Part shown: piece after piece, positions 17,233 through 25,046 of the stretch
How the letters are laid out: the number at the start of each line of letters is the position of its first letter
How positions within the stretch are numbered: position 1 is the stretch's first letter
Source of the DNA: Paenibacillus athensensis
Lineage (GTDB): Bacteria; Bacillota; Bacilli; Paenibacillales; NBRC-103111
Assembly (NCBI RefSeq): GCF_004514475.2
Contig: NZ_MYFO02000011.1
Location: 71,212-135,211 of the forward strand
Length of the DNA: 64,000 bases
Direction: 5' to 3'
Program-made: the position numbers and the translations under genes
The notes under the pieces: generated by a model
Database searches by the model: none
Seen by the model: the letters and a program-made list of their open reading frames with translations, nothing else
Told to the model about the DNA's origin: nothing

Positions 17233-18843
17233 TTATCTCAAAAGCTGAAGAACGCCTTGAGGTTGTTGGTTCGCTTGAGCCAGCATCGCTTGAGCAGCTT
17301 GGGAAAGAATGTTGTTCTTCGTGAAGTCCATCATTTCTTTCGCCATGTCTACGTCACGAATACGGGATTCAGCAGACGTCAGGTTCTCGGAAGCTGTTTG
17401 CAAGTTGTTGATTGTGTGCTCCAAACGGTTTTGCACAGCACCCATTTTAGAACGTTGTGCAGAAACGTTTTTGATCGCGGAGTCAAGGGAAGTCAGAGCT
17501 TGGGAAGCACTGCTTGCCGAAGATACGTCAACAGCAGACAAACCCAGAGCAGCCGTTCTCATGTCGCCAATACCAAAGCTGATCGTTTGACCACGGTTCG
17601 CACCGATTTGGAACGTTACGCCACCACCACTTGTTGCTTCAGTTTGAGCTTTAGAAAGACCAAGGTCTTGAATGGCTGTTTGGCCAACCCGATCGCTAAG
17701 CTCAATTGGGCCGTTTTCGTTCGTAATAACAAATCTTCCGTCAGCGCTAACATTAACCTGAGCTTGTGTTACATAACCTGCTTGACCGGAAGTTTTGCCT
17801 GTAGTTCCGTTGTATGCAGTGATCGCAGCATTAATAGCATTTTGCAACATCGTTGCGCCACTTGCCATAGTTGCGCCATTGGCAATACCCGAAAGAGTAA
17901 CCTCCATCAAAATGCCATTGACTTTCATATCGGCTTTCGTAGCCGCTGCTACAGTAGTACCATTGTAGTTCGTAGTTCCATTCGCTGCAGTACCACCAGC
18001 TGCGCCCATAATTTTGCCGCCCAGCACGCCTGTACCAACAGAGATTTTAGAATCAGTACCCTTAGTACCACTTTCCAACACAAGCTTGCCACTCGAATCT
18101 ACGTAACCAGTGATATGAGCAACGTTTTTGCCGGAAGCGTCGATGGCCGCATTGATAGTATCAACGATCAAGTCCTTCGCTTTATTTTGTGTTGTAGTAT
18201 CAGTCGAGATACCTTTTAAAGTGTTTTTCTGTTCTGTTGTGAGATTCTGCCAATTGACGTCGATATCGGCACCATCAATTTTAATGGTTTCTTTTACGAA
18301 ATCGCCGCCGGAAGGAACGCCAGAAGCCATCGTACCGGAACCAGTAATAGTACCGCCGGTCAACTTCGCAACAGTAGCGCCAGTTGTTGTATCAACAGCA
18401 ACGTTAACGCCACCAGCCGATTTCAAGTTACCATTCAGCAACTTCTGAGTGTTGAACTCAGTTGTGTTACCGATGCGGTCGATCTCGTCTTTCAGCTGTT
18501 TAACTTCTTCTTGCAGAGCTGCACGGTCATCGGCTGTGTTCGTTCCGTTTGCGGATTGGTCAGCCAGTTCGCGCATACGTTGAAGGATGGAGTGAGTTTC
18601 GTTCAACGCACCCTCAGCCGTTTGAATCAGGGAGATACCGTCCTGGGCGTTTTTCGCAGCCATGTCGAGACCGCGGATCTGCGCTCTCATTTTCTCGGAA
18701 ATCGCGAGGCCGGCAGCGTCGTCGCCAGCGCGGTTGATGCGAAGACCGGAAGACAATTTTTCCAGGGATTTGCTTGCTGCTGCAGTGTTACCTGTCAATT
18801 GACGGTGCGTGTTTGCTGCTGCAATGTTGTGATTAATTCTCAT
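17233..18843 (-). CDS. hag: Flagellin
   Basis: Filament subunit of 536 aa. The N-terminal D0/D1 region [16 protein letters not shown] to about residue 140 and the C-terminal one (about 440-536, ending [14 protein letters not shown]) are highly conserved. Between them lie about 300 residues of variable, Thr/Ser/Gly-rich surface domain, so the protein is far larger than B. subtilis Hag (304 aa). This exposed region is the likely acceptor for the nonulosonic acid made by the neighbouring island. The start has a strong AAGGAGGAAG. Transcription is from a sigma-D type site at 18946-18973 and translation is probably held by CsrA at the leader. Confidence 0.97.
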   Translation of the reverse strand: MRINHNIAAANTHRQLTGNTAAASKSLEKLSSGLRINRAGDDAAGLAISEKMRAQIRGLDMAAKNAQDGISLIQTAEGALNETHSILQRMRELADQSANGTNTADDRAALQEEVKQLKDEIDRIGNTTEFNTQKLLNGNLKSAGGVNVAVDTTTGATVAKLTGGTITGSGTMASGVPSGGDFVKETIKIDGADIDVNWQNLTTEQKNTLKGISTDTTTQNKAKDLIVDTINAAIDASGKNVAHITGYVDSSGKLVLESGTKGTDSKISVGTGVLGGKIMGAAGGTAANGTTNYNGTTVAAATKADMKVNGILMEVTLSGIANGATMASGATMLQNAINAAITAYNGTTGKTSGQAGYVTQAQVNVSADGRFVITNENGPIELSDRVGQTAIQDLGLSKAQTEATSGGGVTFQIGANRGQTISFGIGDMRTAALGLSAVDVSSASSASQALTSLDSAIKNVSAQRSKMGAVQNRLEHTINNLQTASENLTSAESRIRDVDMAKEMMDFTKNNILSQAAQAMLAQANQQPQGVLQLLR

Positions 18844-18849
18844 TGTTTT

Positions 18850-18891
18850 CTTCCTCCTTGAAGGTACGTTTCACCCGCGTCCATGCGGGTG
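18850..18891 (-). promoter_or_regulatory. CsrA-binding leader of hag (hairpin with GGA loop plus SD)
   Basis: In the hag transcript a 7-bp stem CACCCGC/GCGGGTG (18872-18878 with 18885-18891) shows the six-base loop AUGGAC, and the Shine-Dalgarno AAGGAGGAAG (18850-18859) has two further GGA motifs. A GGA in a hairpin loop plus one overlapping the ribosome site is the layout of CsrA control of hag in B. subtilis. csrA and fliW, its regulators, are the next genes upstream. Confidence 0.7.
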
Positions 18892-18945
18892 TTTAGTAGG
18901 CTATTCGGCAGGTCGGCCGCCCTGCCAAAAGCGCCGTTGTTATAT

Positions 18946-18973
18946 ATATCGAATTCCCCGGAGGAAAAGTTTA
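18946..18973 (-). promoter_or_regulatory. Sigma-D promoter of hag
   Basis: Minus-strand TAAA (18970-18973), 16 bp, TTCGATAT (18946-18953). The -35 is exact and the -10 keeps CGATAT. Predicted transcript start is near 18939, giving a leader of about 95 nt that holds a GC-rich hairpin (GGCAGG/CCTGCC) and the CsrA hairpin. Confidence 0.7.
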
Positions 18974-19031
18974 TAGCGAATGCAAAAAAAAATGTCAGCT
19001 TCTCAGCCGACAATGCACCCCATCACACCTA

Positions 19032-19259
19032 TTATTTTTTATGAAAAAGCTTCCCGACATTAATCGGACTGACTGTATGGCTAGAGGCTTCTTTGTTTGA
19101 TTCCTGAATGTTCTGGTAAATTTCCTTGCGGTATACTTCGATATGCTTGGGTGCATTGATGCCAATCCGCACCGTATCCCCTTCCGTGCCCAGCACGACC
19201 AATTCAATATGGTCGCCGATCATAATTGCTTCGCCTTTTTTGCGCGCCAGAACCAGCAT
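19032..19259 (-). CDS. csrA: Carbon storage regulator CsrA
   Basis: RNA-binding translational repressor, 75 aa. [20 protein letters not shown] is the classic CsrA start, with the RNA-binding beta strands through [19 protein letters not shown]. The frame extends upstream to 19316, but the ATG at 19259 begins the family domain and has GGAGGGG before it. It follows fliW after four bases. In Bacillus CsrA represses hag translation until FliW is displaced by flagellin export; the hag leader here has matching sites. The C-terminal tail beyond residue 60 is variable in the family. Confidence 0.95.
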   Translation of the reverse strand: MLVLARKKGEAIMIGDHIELVVLGTEGDTVRIGINAPKHIEVYRKEIYQNIQESNKEASSHTVSPINVGKLFHKK

Positions 19260-19263
19260 CCTC

Positions 19264-19722
19264 TCACCCCTCCACTTCGCTCGTCGCTTCGTCCGCCGGG
19301 GATAAAACGAGTTCATGTTTCGTTCTGTACGTCGAGTCGTGCAGAATGATCTGTTTACCCATCCGCGCTTTGGTATTTAAAATAATCGGCGCCAGCAGGT
19401 TGACCGTCATCGCCGTACAATCTTCATTGACGGTCATGACGGACCAGACGGCTACATCATCGGGACTTTCGATTTGCAACTCCAACTGAACAGCTTCAGA
19501 CAATGTAAAATCATATTCATCAAAGAAGGAGAATGGGTTGCCTATCAGGAAAGATAGTCCCGCTTCGTCTAGAGACTGAATGTACGAAAAAGGCGCACTC
19601 TCTTCTGGATGGACCAATACATAGCGAGTTAATCCCTCAAAGCCCGGAACCCCCTGCGAAAAGGTAAAGATGTCCTGCTCCTCCACTTCCAACTCACCAA
19701 AAAACAGCGTGTTTATCTTCAT
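19264..19722 (-). CDS. fliW: Flagellar assembly factor FliW
   Basis: Small cytoplasmic protein (152 aa) that binds either flagellin or CsrA and thereby couples flagellin synthesis to its use. The N-terminus [24 protein letters not shown] and the middle [13 protein letters not shown] match the family, as does [20 protein letters not shown] near the C-terminus. It lies between the DUF6470 gene and csrA, the B. subtilis order. A hairpin at 19753-19787 precedes it. Confidence 0.95.
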   Translation of the reverse strand: MKINTLFFGELEVEEQDIFTFSQGVPGFEGLTRYVLVHPEESAPFSYIQSLDEAGLSFLIGNPFSFFDEYDFTLSEAVQLELQIESPDDVAVWSVMTVNEDCTAMTVNLLAPIILNTKARMGKQIILHDSTYRTKHELVLSPADEATSEVEG

Positions 19723-19752
19723 TAGCCCGCTTCTCCTTACAGGTTCAAATGG

Positions 19753-19787
19753 TAAAATAATAAAAAGCTATAGAATCATCTATAGCT
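19753..19787 (-). terminator. Weak intrinsic terminator after the DUF6470 gene
   Basis: 8-bp stem AGCTATAG/CTATAGCT (19766-19773 with 19780-19787) with a six-base loop, followed on the minus strand by TTTTTATTATTTT. The stem is AT-rich, so partial read-through into fliW-csrA is likely. Confidence 0.55.
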
Positions 19788-19800
19788 CGATTATACCGCT

Positions 19801-20373
19801 TTACAGTTTTAAATCAATTTGCGGAACACTTATTTCTACCTTCGGATACTGCTGCATATAAATATCCAGCTTACCTCGGTTGTAATTGACTTCCGGAGGA
19901 TTGACTCTGGCGTTAACATTCACTTTATTAGGGGTTACGTCAATTTCTGGCTTATGCGGCGTATACGTTATATCCACATTATCGTACGAGGCTTCCCCAT
20001 AGTAGTCAAACTCCGGATGCTCAAATTGCAGTTGTTCCGCAATATCGGCGATTGGGTTCGCACCCTTAATATTAATAGCCGCCAAACGATTGCCGTTTTC
20101 TACAATACGGGCAATCCCCTGCATCGCGACGTTATGGGCCTGCGAATAAATTCGATTCATCGCCTGCAGGATCGGTCCCTGACCCAAGGCATCCCACGCC
20201 CGGCTTTGGTCAATCTCCAAATCGCCGCGCGGTTGGCGAATCTCCAGCCTAGCAGCTGGGTTTTCCATCTCATAAGTAGGTCTTGGCTGCTTGATATCCT
20301 GCGTACCGAGATCGGCGTCAATACCAAGAAGGGCGGGTTGCTGTCGTATTTGAATTTGAGGAATACTTGGCAA
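19801..20373 (-). CDS. yviE: DUF6470 family protein (YviE-like)
   Basis: 190-aa protein at the position of B. subtilis yviE, between flgL and fliW. The sequence has repeated short strand motifs in an IxIxQ style at the start (IPQIQIRQQPALLGID) and alternating valine/proline strands at the end (VDITYTPHKPEIDV). No enzyme motif, signal peptide or membrane segment is visible. Function in the flagellar operon is unknown. It follows flgL by 18 nt and belongs to the same operon. Confidence 0.85.
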   Translation of the reverse strand: MPSIPQIQIRQQPALLGIDADLGTQDIKQPRPTYEMENPAARLEIRQPRGDLEIDQSRAWDALGQGPILQAMNRIYSQAHNVAMQGIARIVENGNRLAAINIKGANPIADIAEQLQFEHPEFDYYGEASYDNVDITYTPHKPEIDVTPNKVNVNARVNPPEVNYNRGKLDIYMQQYPKVEISVPQIDLKL

Positions 20374-20391
20374 GTCAACCGCCTCCTAATC

Positions 20392-21300
20392 TTATCGTAA
20401 AAAATCCACCAGACTTGGCTGAATCAGCTTCGATCCGGCCGATAACGACGCCTGATAGACGTTTTCGTCCATCTTCAAATTCGTAATAACCAAAGACATA
20501 TCGGCATCTTCCGTCTTCGATTGCAAGCTTTGCAGGTTGATGCTGATATCCTTCAGGCGATCCTCCGCAAGCTGAATTCGGTTCGTCTTGGCTCCAACAT
20601 CGGAACGAGCTGCTAGCAGGTTAAACAAACGTTTATCCATCAGTTCGATCGACTTCTGAATGCCCGTCTGATTACCCGAACCAAGAGAAGCCGACAGATC
20701 CTTTAAAATTTGAAAGGCATTGTCCTGATTGCCGGAAGCGCCAAAAATATCGGTTGCTGTCTTATTCATCGCAATCTGCACGCCTGCGCCGATTTCAAAC
20801 TTGATCTCTCCATTGTCCGTCACAGCGTTCGCCGCATCATCCGGATTTGGAAAAGGAGCCTGATCCGTTACTTGGCCGTTAAATACGTACTTGCCGTTGA
20901 ATTTACTGTTGCCAATATTAGTCAACTGATTGTACAATTGATCAATTTCGGTCTTCATCGCATTAAGCGATTCCTCCGAATTTGTACCGTTCGCGCCTTC
21001 AACTGCCAGCTCCCGTGCACGCTGCATGACTTGACCCATTTGGTCGAGCATAGTGTCGGTGTAATCCAAAAAAGAAACCGTCGCATCGACGTTGCGTTGA
21101 TACTGATCGTTCGCCGCTAGTTCGCTGCGATAACGCATCGCAAAGCTGATGCCGACCGGATCGTCGGAAGGCTTGTTAATGCGGCGTCCCGTAGAAAGCT
21201 GATCCTGATTCGTATTCATTCGTGTCAGATTCGCATTCAAATTCCGCAGCAACTGCGTATTCAGCATACCCTGCGTAACACGATTTGACATTTCATTCAC
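20392..21300 (-). CDS. flgL: Flagellar hook-associated protein 3 (hook-filament junction)
   Basis: FlgL forms the second junction ring between hook and filament. The 302-aa protein begins RVTQGMLNTQLLRNLNANLTR and has QDQLSTGRRINKPSDDPVG, the flagellin-like N-terminal signature; its C-terminus DENVYQASLSAGSKLIQPSLVDFLR is the matching helix. Length agrees with Bacillus FlgL (298 aa). It follows flgK by 30 nt. Confidence 0.95.
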   Translation of the reverse strand: MNEMSNRVTQGMLNTQLLRNLNANLTRMNTNQDQLSTGRRINKPSDDPVGISFAMRYRSELAANDQYQRNVDATVSFLDYTDTMLDQMGQVMQRARELAVEGANGTNSEESLNAMKTEIDQLYNQLTNIGNSKFNGKYVFNGQVTDQAPFPNPDDAANAVTDNGEIKFEIGAGVQIAMNKTATDIFGASGNQDNAFQILKDLSASLGSGNQTGIQKSIELMDKRLFNLLAARSDVGAKTNRIQLAEDRLKDISINLQSLQSKTEDADMSLVITNLKMDENVYQASLSAGSKLIQPSLVDFLR

Positions 21301-21330
21301 CCCATAGACTTCATTTTTAACAATCGACTA

Positions 21331-22779
21331 CTAGCGGCCTACCGTACCCATCGAATTAATGACCTTGTCAAGCATTTCGTCAAAAGTAGTCAACGCTCGC
21401 GCCGCGGCGTTGTAAGCATGCTGATATTTGATCATATCCGCCATTTCTTCGTCCAAAGAAACGCCGCTTGTCGATTGACGACGGGCATCTACCTGATCCA
21501 CGAGAATTTGCTGATTTTGCGTTTGCCGAGTCGCTTCCTGCGTCTGCACTCCGATTTCGGAAACAACGGCGCGCAGGAATTCGTCGAAGGTCCCTCCATT
21601 CAGAATCACTTTTTCGACACCCGAACCGTCGAAACTATATTTCTGATTCTTGATATCCGCAATTTTGAGCGCCAGCTCATTATTACCTTTCACAACCTTC
21701 ACGACTCCATCAGTGGGGTCCGTATAGGTTTTCATGGAAGCAGCAATGTTCTCCACGTTATTGGTAATATTCGTGCTCACAGCCATCGTTTCAGCCGCTT
21801 TGCTGAAATCGGTAATCGGCACAAAGAAATCTCCACCGTTCGTAGGCGGTGACTGCAAGGTGTAACCTTGCTTGTGCATATCGTTTACAGCACCAACGAG
21901 CGTTGACACCATCGAGTTCAACTGGTTTTTATATTCAGTTACATACTTATCATTGGAAAGAATAAGCCCGCTCAGTTCACCACTGTTCAAATCGGTTGGA
22001 TAAGCTCCTCTAGCTACATCCTCTGTAAAGCTTGTTGCCGTCGCACCGACAACGAGATCCATTCCACCCATACGCACATGATAGCCGTTAGGCTCTTCCT
22101 GGACGGTGAGATTAATCACCTTGGAAAGATCATCAATCAGCACATCGCGCTGGTCGCGCAAATCGTTAGCATTGTTGCCAAGGCCCTCAACACGGAAAAT
22201 TTCATTATTCAAACTGGCGATTTGCTTCAGAGTCGAGTTGACCTCCGACACCTTTACGTCGATGCTGTCATTCAAGTCCGATGCCAGATCATTTAACTGC
22301 TTGGCTGCATGGTTAAACGCATCAGTTACCGCCAACGCGCTTTCTTTGACGACAGCTCGCGTCTCCAAATTATCCGGTTGCTTGCTGAGCTCCTGCCAAG
22401 AATTCCAGAAGTTATCGAGAACTTGACGCATCCCCGTATCGGAGGGCTCGTTAATAATCGCCTCAAGCTTCTCAAGCGTATCCTGACGGACGGTCCATTC
22501 GCCCAAGCTCTTGTTCTCGTTGGCAAATTGTTTGTCCAGGAAGCTCTCACGAATTCGCTTTACTTCCGTAAATTCAACGCCCTGTCCCATCTGTCCAGGA
22601 ACGGTCGAGCGCTGCAGTCCCAAAGCCTCGATAGGGCGAGCAGCGACCATAGTGACCGATTGGCGGGAGTATCCTCGCGTATTGGCATTCGCCACGTTAT
22701 GCCCTGCCGTTGTCAAAGCAGCTTGCTGTGTAAAAATCCCCCGTTTGGCTATCTCAAGCCCGCCAAAAGATGATCTCAT
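21331..22779 (-). CDS. flgK: Flagellar hook-associated protein 1
   Basis: FlgK is the first hook-filament junction protein. The 482-aa sequence begins SSFGGLEIAKRGIFTQQAAL and has the rod/hook motif NVANANTRGYSRQ near residue 30. The C-terminus ends with DEEMADMIKYQHAYNAAARAL and DEMLDKVINSMGTVGR, the conserved helix of the family. It is shorter than many FlgK proteins in the variable middle domain but shows no break. It follows flgN by 46 nt. Confidence 0.95.
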   Translation of the reverse strand: MRSSFGGLEIAKRGIFTQQAALTTAGHNVANANTRGYSRQSVTMVAARPIEALGLQRSTVPGQMGQGVEFTEVKRIRESFLDKQFANENKSLGEWTVRQDTLEKLEAIINEPSDTGMRQVLDNFWNSWQELSKQPDNLETRAVVKESALAVTDAFNHAAKQLNDLASDLNDSIDVKVSEVNSTLKQIASLNNEIFRVEGLGNNANDLRDQRDVLIDDLSKVINLTVQEEPNGYHVRMGGMDLVVGATATSFTEDVARGAYPTDLNSGELSGLILSNDKYVTEYKNQLNSMVSTLVGAVNDMHKQGYTLQSPPTNGGDFFVPITDFSKAAETMAVSTNITNNVENIAASMKTYTDPTDGVVKVVKGNNELALKIADIKNQKYSFDGSGVEKVILNGGTFDEFLRAVVSEIGVQTQEATRQTQNQQILVDQVDARRQSTSGVSLDEEMADMIKYQHAYNAAARALTTFDEMLDKVINSMGTVGR

Positions 22780-22825
22780 GGTTTTCCCTCTCCCATTCTG
22801 TGTTTAATGAACTTACATCTTTCAG

Positions 22826-23326
22826 CTACGCCTTCGTATCAAACATGCCCATCCGGTTGCCGCCCTTGGCCTGATGCGGGTTCTGATACACCACGTCATC
22901 CTCCGGCGCCCCGATCACCAGATCCAGCGAATAATTGATAAAGTAAAGCGACTGTTCAACCAGCTGTTGATTGACCGCATTTCTCTCCTTCAGCCTGGCC
23001 ACGATCTCAAGCAAGCTGCGCTGCGCTTCGGCCAGCGACTGCTTTTCTTCCGCCTTAAATATGATTTTTACCAAATCGCTAACTGTAATCTTTGGATTCG
23101 GGTTATAGCCCCTGGCGATCAAATACTCGTTAATGACCTGAACGCGCAGCTGATCGGCTTCAACGATGCCGCGCATCAGCTTATTCTCTTTATTGACAAT
23201 GAAATTAAGCTGATCGACATCATTGCGAACAAGCACCTGTGTCTTCTCCAGAGACAGCTCCAGCAAAGCTTCATAAGCTGTTTGCAGCCGATTCATCGTT
23301 TCCAGAAGAGCCTGTATCGTCGACAT
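22826..23326 (-). CDS. flgN: Flagellar export chaperone FlgN (YvyG)
   Basis: Cytoplasmic chaperone for FlgK and FlgL, 166 aa. The sequence is helical, with LLELSLEKTQVLVRNDVDQLN and a VNKENKLMRGIVEADQLR stretch, and ends in a glycine/lysine-rich tail. Position between flgM and flgK is the B. subtilis position of yvyG. Sequence identity alone would be weak, as the family diverges quickly; context makes the call. Confidence 0.85.
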   Translation of the reverse strand: MSTIQALLETMNRLQTAYEALLELSLEKTQVLVRNDVDQLNFIVNKENKLMRGIVEADQLRVQVINEYLIARGYNPNPKITVSDLVKIIFKAEEKQSLAEAQRSLLEIVARLKERNAVNQQLVEQSLYFINYSLDLVIGAPEDDVVYQNPHQAKGGNRMGMFDTKA

Positions 23327-23365
23327 GTATTCTCACCTGTTCCTATCGTTCTGGGACCTGTCGTC

Positions 23366-23638
23366 CTACTTCAGATACGGGAGCAGCTTCTCGGCAATTT
23401 TACCTGCATCCACAACGTACGTTCCCGAGCTGACCGATTCCTTTAATACCTGAATACGAGCCTGCTGCTCCTCCGTGCGTACACCGCCTTGCGCGCCCAG
23501 CAGCTCCTTCGCCTCCGGCGAAATCTCAACCTGATCCTTAGGCTTATCCTTACGCCCCGCTGCGTTCGCCGAGCGAGCGTCCGTCGTCTTTTTATAAGGA
23601 TTCACAGCGCCGATTCGTTGGCTGTCATTGATCTTCAT
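23366..23638 (-). CDS. flgM: Anti-sigma-D factor FlgM
   Basis: FlgM binds sigma-D and holds back late flagellar genes until the hook-basal body is complete. The 90-aa protein has the family pattern MKINDSQRIGAVNPYKK, a disordered charged middle and DQVEISPEAKELL before the C-terminal sigma-binding helices (RIQVLKESVSSGTYVVDAGKIAEKLL). It has its own exact sigma-D promoter at 23698-23725, giving negative feedback, as in B. subtilis. Confidence 0.93.
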   Translation of the reverse strand: MKINDSQRIGAVNPYKKTTDARSANAAGRKDKPKDQVEISPEAKELLGAQGGVRTEEQQARIQVLKESVSSGTYVVDAGKIAEKLLPYLK

Positions 23639-23669
23639 ACTTTATCACCCCTATGGCTCCTACATAAAA

Positions 23670-23705
23670 AACAAAAAGCCGATAATCTTTAGAACTATTA
23701 TCGGC
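23670..23705 (-). terminator. Terminator of yvyF overlapping the flgM promoter
   Basis: 9-bp stem GCCGATAAT/ATTATCGGC (23678-23686 with 23697-23705), loop of ten bases, then TTTTTGTTTTTT on the minus strand. The upstream arm of the stem is also the -10 box of the flgM sigma-D promoter, so upstream transcripts end where the motility transcript begins. Confidence 0.8.
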
Positions 23706-23725
23706 AGTTTGCTTATGAAACTTTA
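23698..23725 (-). promoter_or_regulatory. Sigma-D promoter of flgM
   Basis: Minus-strand TAAA (23722-23725), 16 bp, GCCGATAA (23698-23705): an excellent match to the sigma-D consensus. Predicted start near 23691 lies in the loop of the yvyF terminator, so the flgM transcript carries only one arm and would not terminate on it. Confidence 0.85.
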
Positions 23726-23745
23726 TATCTCTTGGGAACCATTTG

Positions 23746-24168
23746 TTAATGTCGATTTTTCAAACGGTCCTGAATATTAAAGCTCATTTTGTTATCCTTG
23801 GCCTGCTGCTCCTGCTTGCGCTGATCGTCTTCGCGCTGGTTGCTGACATCTTTGGCCAGCTTACTGCGGCAAGAATCACAAATGGTATTCTCGCGAATGG
23901 ATACGCCGCACACTTCGCAAGGGTACGACATATTGGGCGCATTAACGATCGAAATGCGGCCTTCCCGAATAAACTTCGTAATCTGCCGTACCGTTACCTC
24001 GGTGGCCTCACTTAATTCATTGATCGTTGCCCCTCTATTATCACGCAGAAATTTTAAGCATTTTTCATACTGCATGTCGACTTCCTTAATACAATTCGGA
24101 CAAACCTCATTAAAACCCTTAACGAAGATCCGTCCGCAACGCGGACAGTTAGCCACGTTCATACTCAT
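23746..24168 (-). CDS. yvyF: Flagellar operon protein YvyF
   Basis: 140-aa protein with two zinc-ribbon-like cysteine pairs at the N-terminus (CPRCGRIF and CPNCIKEV) and two more near residues 84-101 (CEVCGVSIRENTICDSC). Between them is a helix-turn-helix-like segment, ATINELSEATEVTVRQITKF, which resembles a MerR/XRE recognition helix. Located between comFC and flgM as in B. subtilis, where it is called YvyF and thought to be a regulator. Start ATG at 24168 has AGGAGGGG. Confidence 0.88.
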   Translation of the reverse strand: MSMNVANCPRCGRIFVKGFNEVCPNCIKEVDMQYEKCLKFLRDNRGATINELSEATEVTVRQITKFIREGRISIVNAPNMSYPCEVCGVSIRENTICDSCRSKLAKDVSNQREDDQRKQEQQAKDNKMSFNIQDRLKNRH

Positions 24169-24279
24169 GTGCGACCCCTCCTGTCAGTATTCCCTCTCGT
24201 TTATGCTTAATTCCAGTTTACCGCAATCAGATAGCGTTTGCATAACAAAATTTTTATTAAATAAAGCGGATTTTTCTTC

Positions 24280-25044
24280 CTATCGGGCCCACGTCAATCC
24301 GTATACGACAGCATTTAATCGCGTTTGAAGCACGCCTGCGCATTGATTCATCGTACTGCCGGTTGTATATACATCATCCACCAAATAAATAGTCAAAACA
24401 CCAGGATCACTGCAATCGCTCATCAGCCTCACCGCGGCTTGCTCATTCAATTCGAATACATCCCGCAAATCTCCAATCCGTGCGTGCCGACCTTTAAAGC
24501 TTTGTTTATCCGTATGCTTCACCCGCCGCAGCAATGGCACAACAGGCAATCCCTCGCGATTCCCCAACACAACGGCCATCTGCTCGGCTTGGTTAAAACC
24601 GCGTTCCGCCAATCTCAACTCACTGACGGGCACAAAGGAGATCAGCTTGATTGTTTTCTGATGTTCCCCCTTGCTCCCCTTCCCCGTCTGATGGAGCCGA
24701 TAAGCGTGACAAAGCATCTGCCCTATGACTCCGGCCAGCCGCTCATCTCCCCGATACTTGTATCTGGCCAATAAGGCTTTCATATTCTCATCATAGCTCA
24801 CCGCGCTTCGGCTGCAGACGAAATGCAGCTTGCCCTGCCTGCGCCTCTGACAATCCGGGCAAGCCTCTGCACGGCCGCATACCTCACATCGCACTTGCAT
24901 GATCCAGGGAATCCTCCCATAGCAAGCCGTACATAATCCATCCAACTCGAGTGTATCGGATGGCTGTCGGCACAACAGACATACCTGGTTGGTCACATGC
25001 AACAGCTTCCCCAGCATTGAGCTTGCCCAGCTTTTCCAGCCCAT
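24280..25044 (-). CDS. comFC: Competence protein ComFC, phosphoribosyltransferase-like
   Basis: Late competence protein needed for DNA uptake, 254 aa. It has two cysteine pairs at the N-terminus (CLLCRQP, CTACYG and CEVCG, CPDC) that can bind zinc and a C-terminal phosphoribosyltransferase domain with the PRPP motif IYLVDDVYTTGSTM. The start is placed at 25044, two bases after the comFA stop, since GGGGGAGCG precedes that ATG; the longer frame to 25164 overlaps comFA. comFB, present between comFA and comFC in B. subtilis, is absent here. Confidence 0.9.
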   Translation of the reverse strand: MGWKSWASSMLGKLLHVTNQVCLLCRQPSDTLELDGLCTACYGRIPWIMQVRCEVCGRAEACPDCQRRRQGKLHFVCSRSAVSYDENMKALLARYKYRGDERLAGVIGQMLCHAYRLHQTGKGSKGEHQKTIKLISFVPVSELRLAERGFNQAEQMAVVLGNREGLPVVPLLRRVKHTDKQSFKGRHARIGDLRDVFELNEQAAVRLMSDCSDPGVLTIYLVDDVYTTGSTMNQCAGVLQTRLNAVVYGLTWAR

Positions 25045-25046
25045 CT

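Noticed and set aside
18894-18945. GC-rich hairpin in the hag leader as a terminator
   Set aside because: No T-run follows the GGCAGG/CCTGCC stem; it is more likely a stabilising leader fold.
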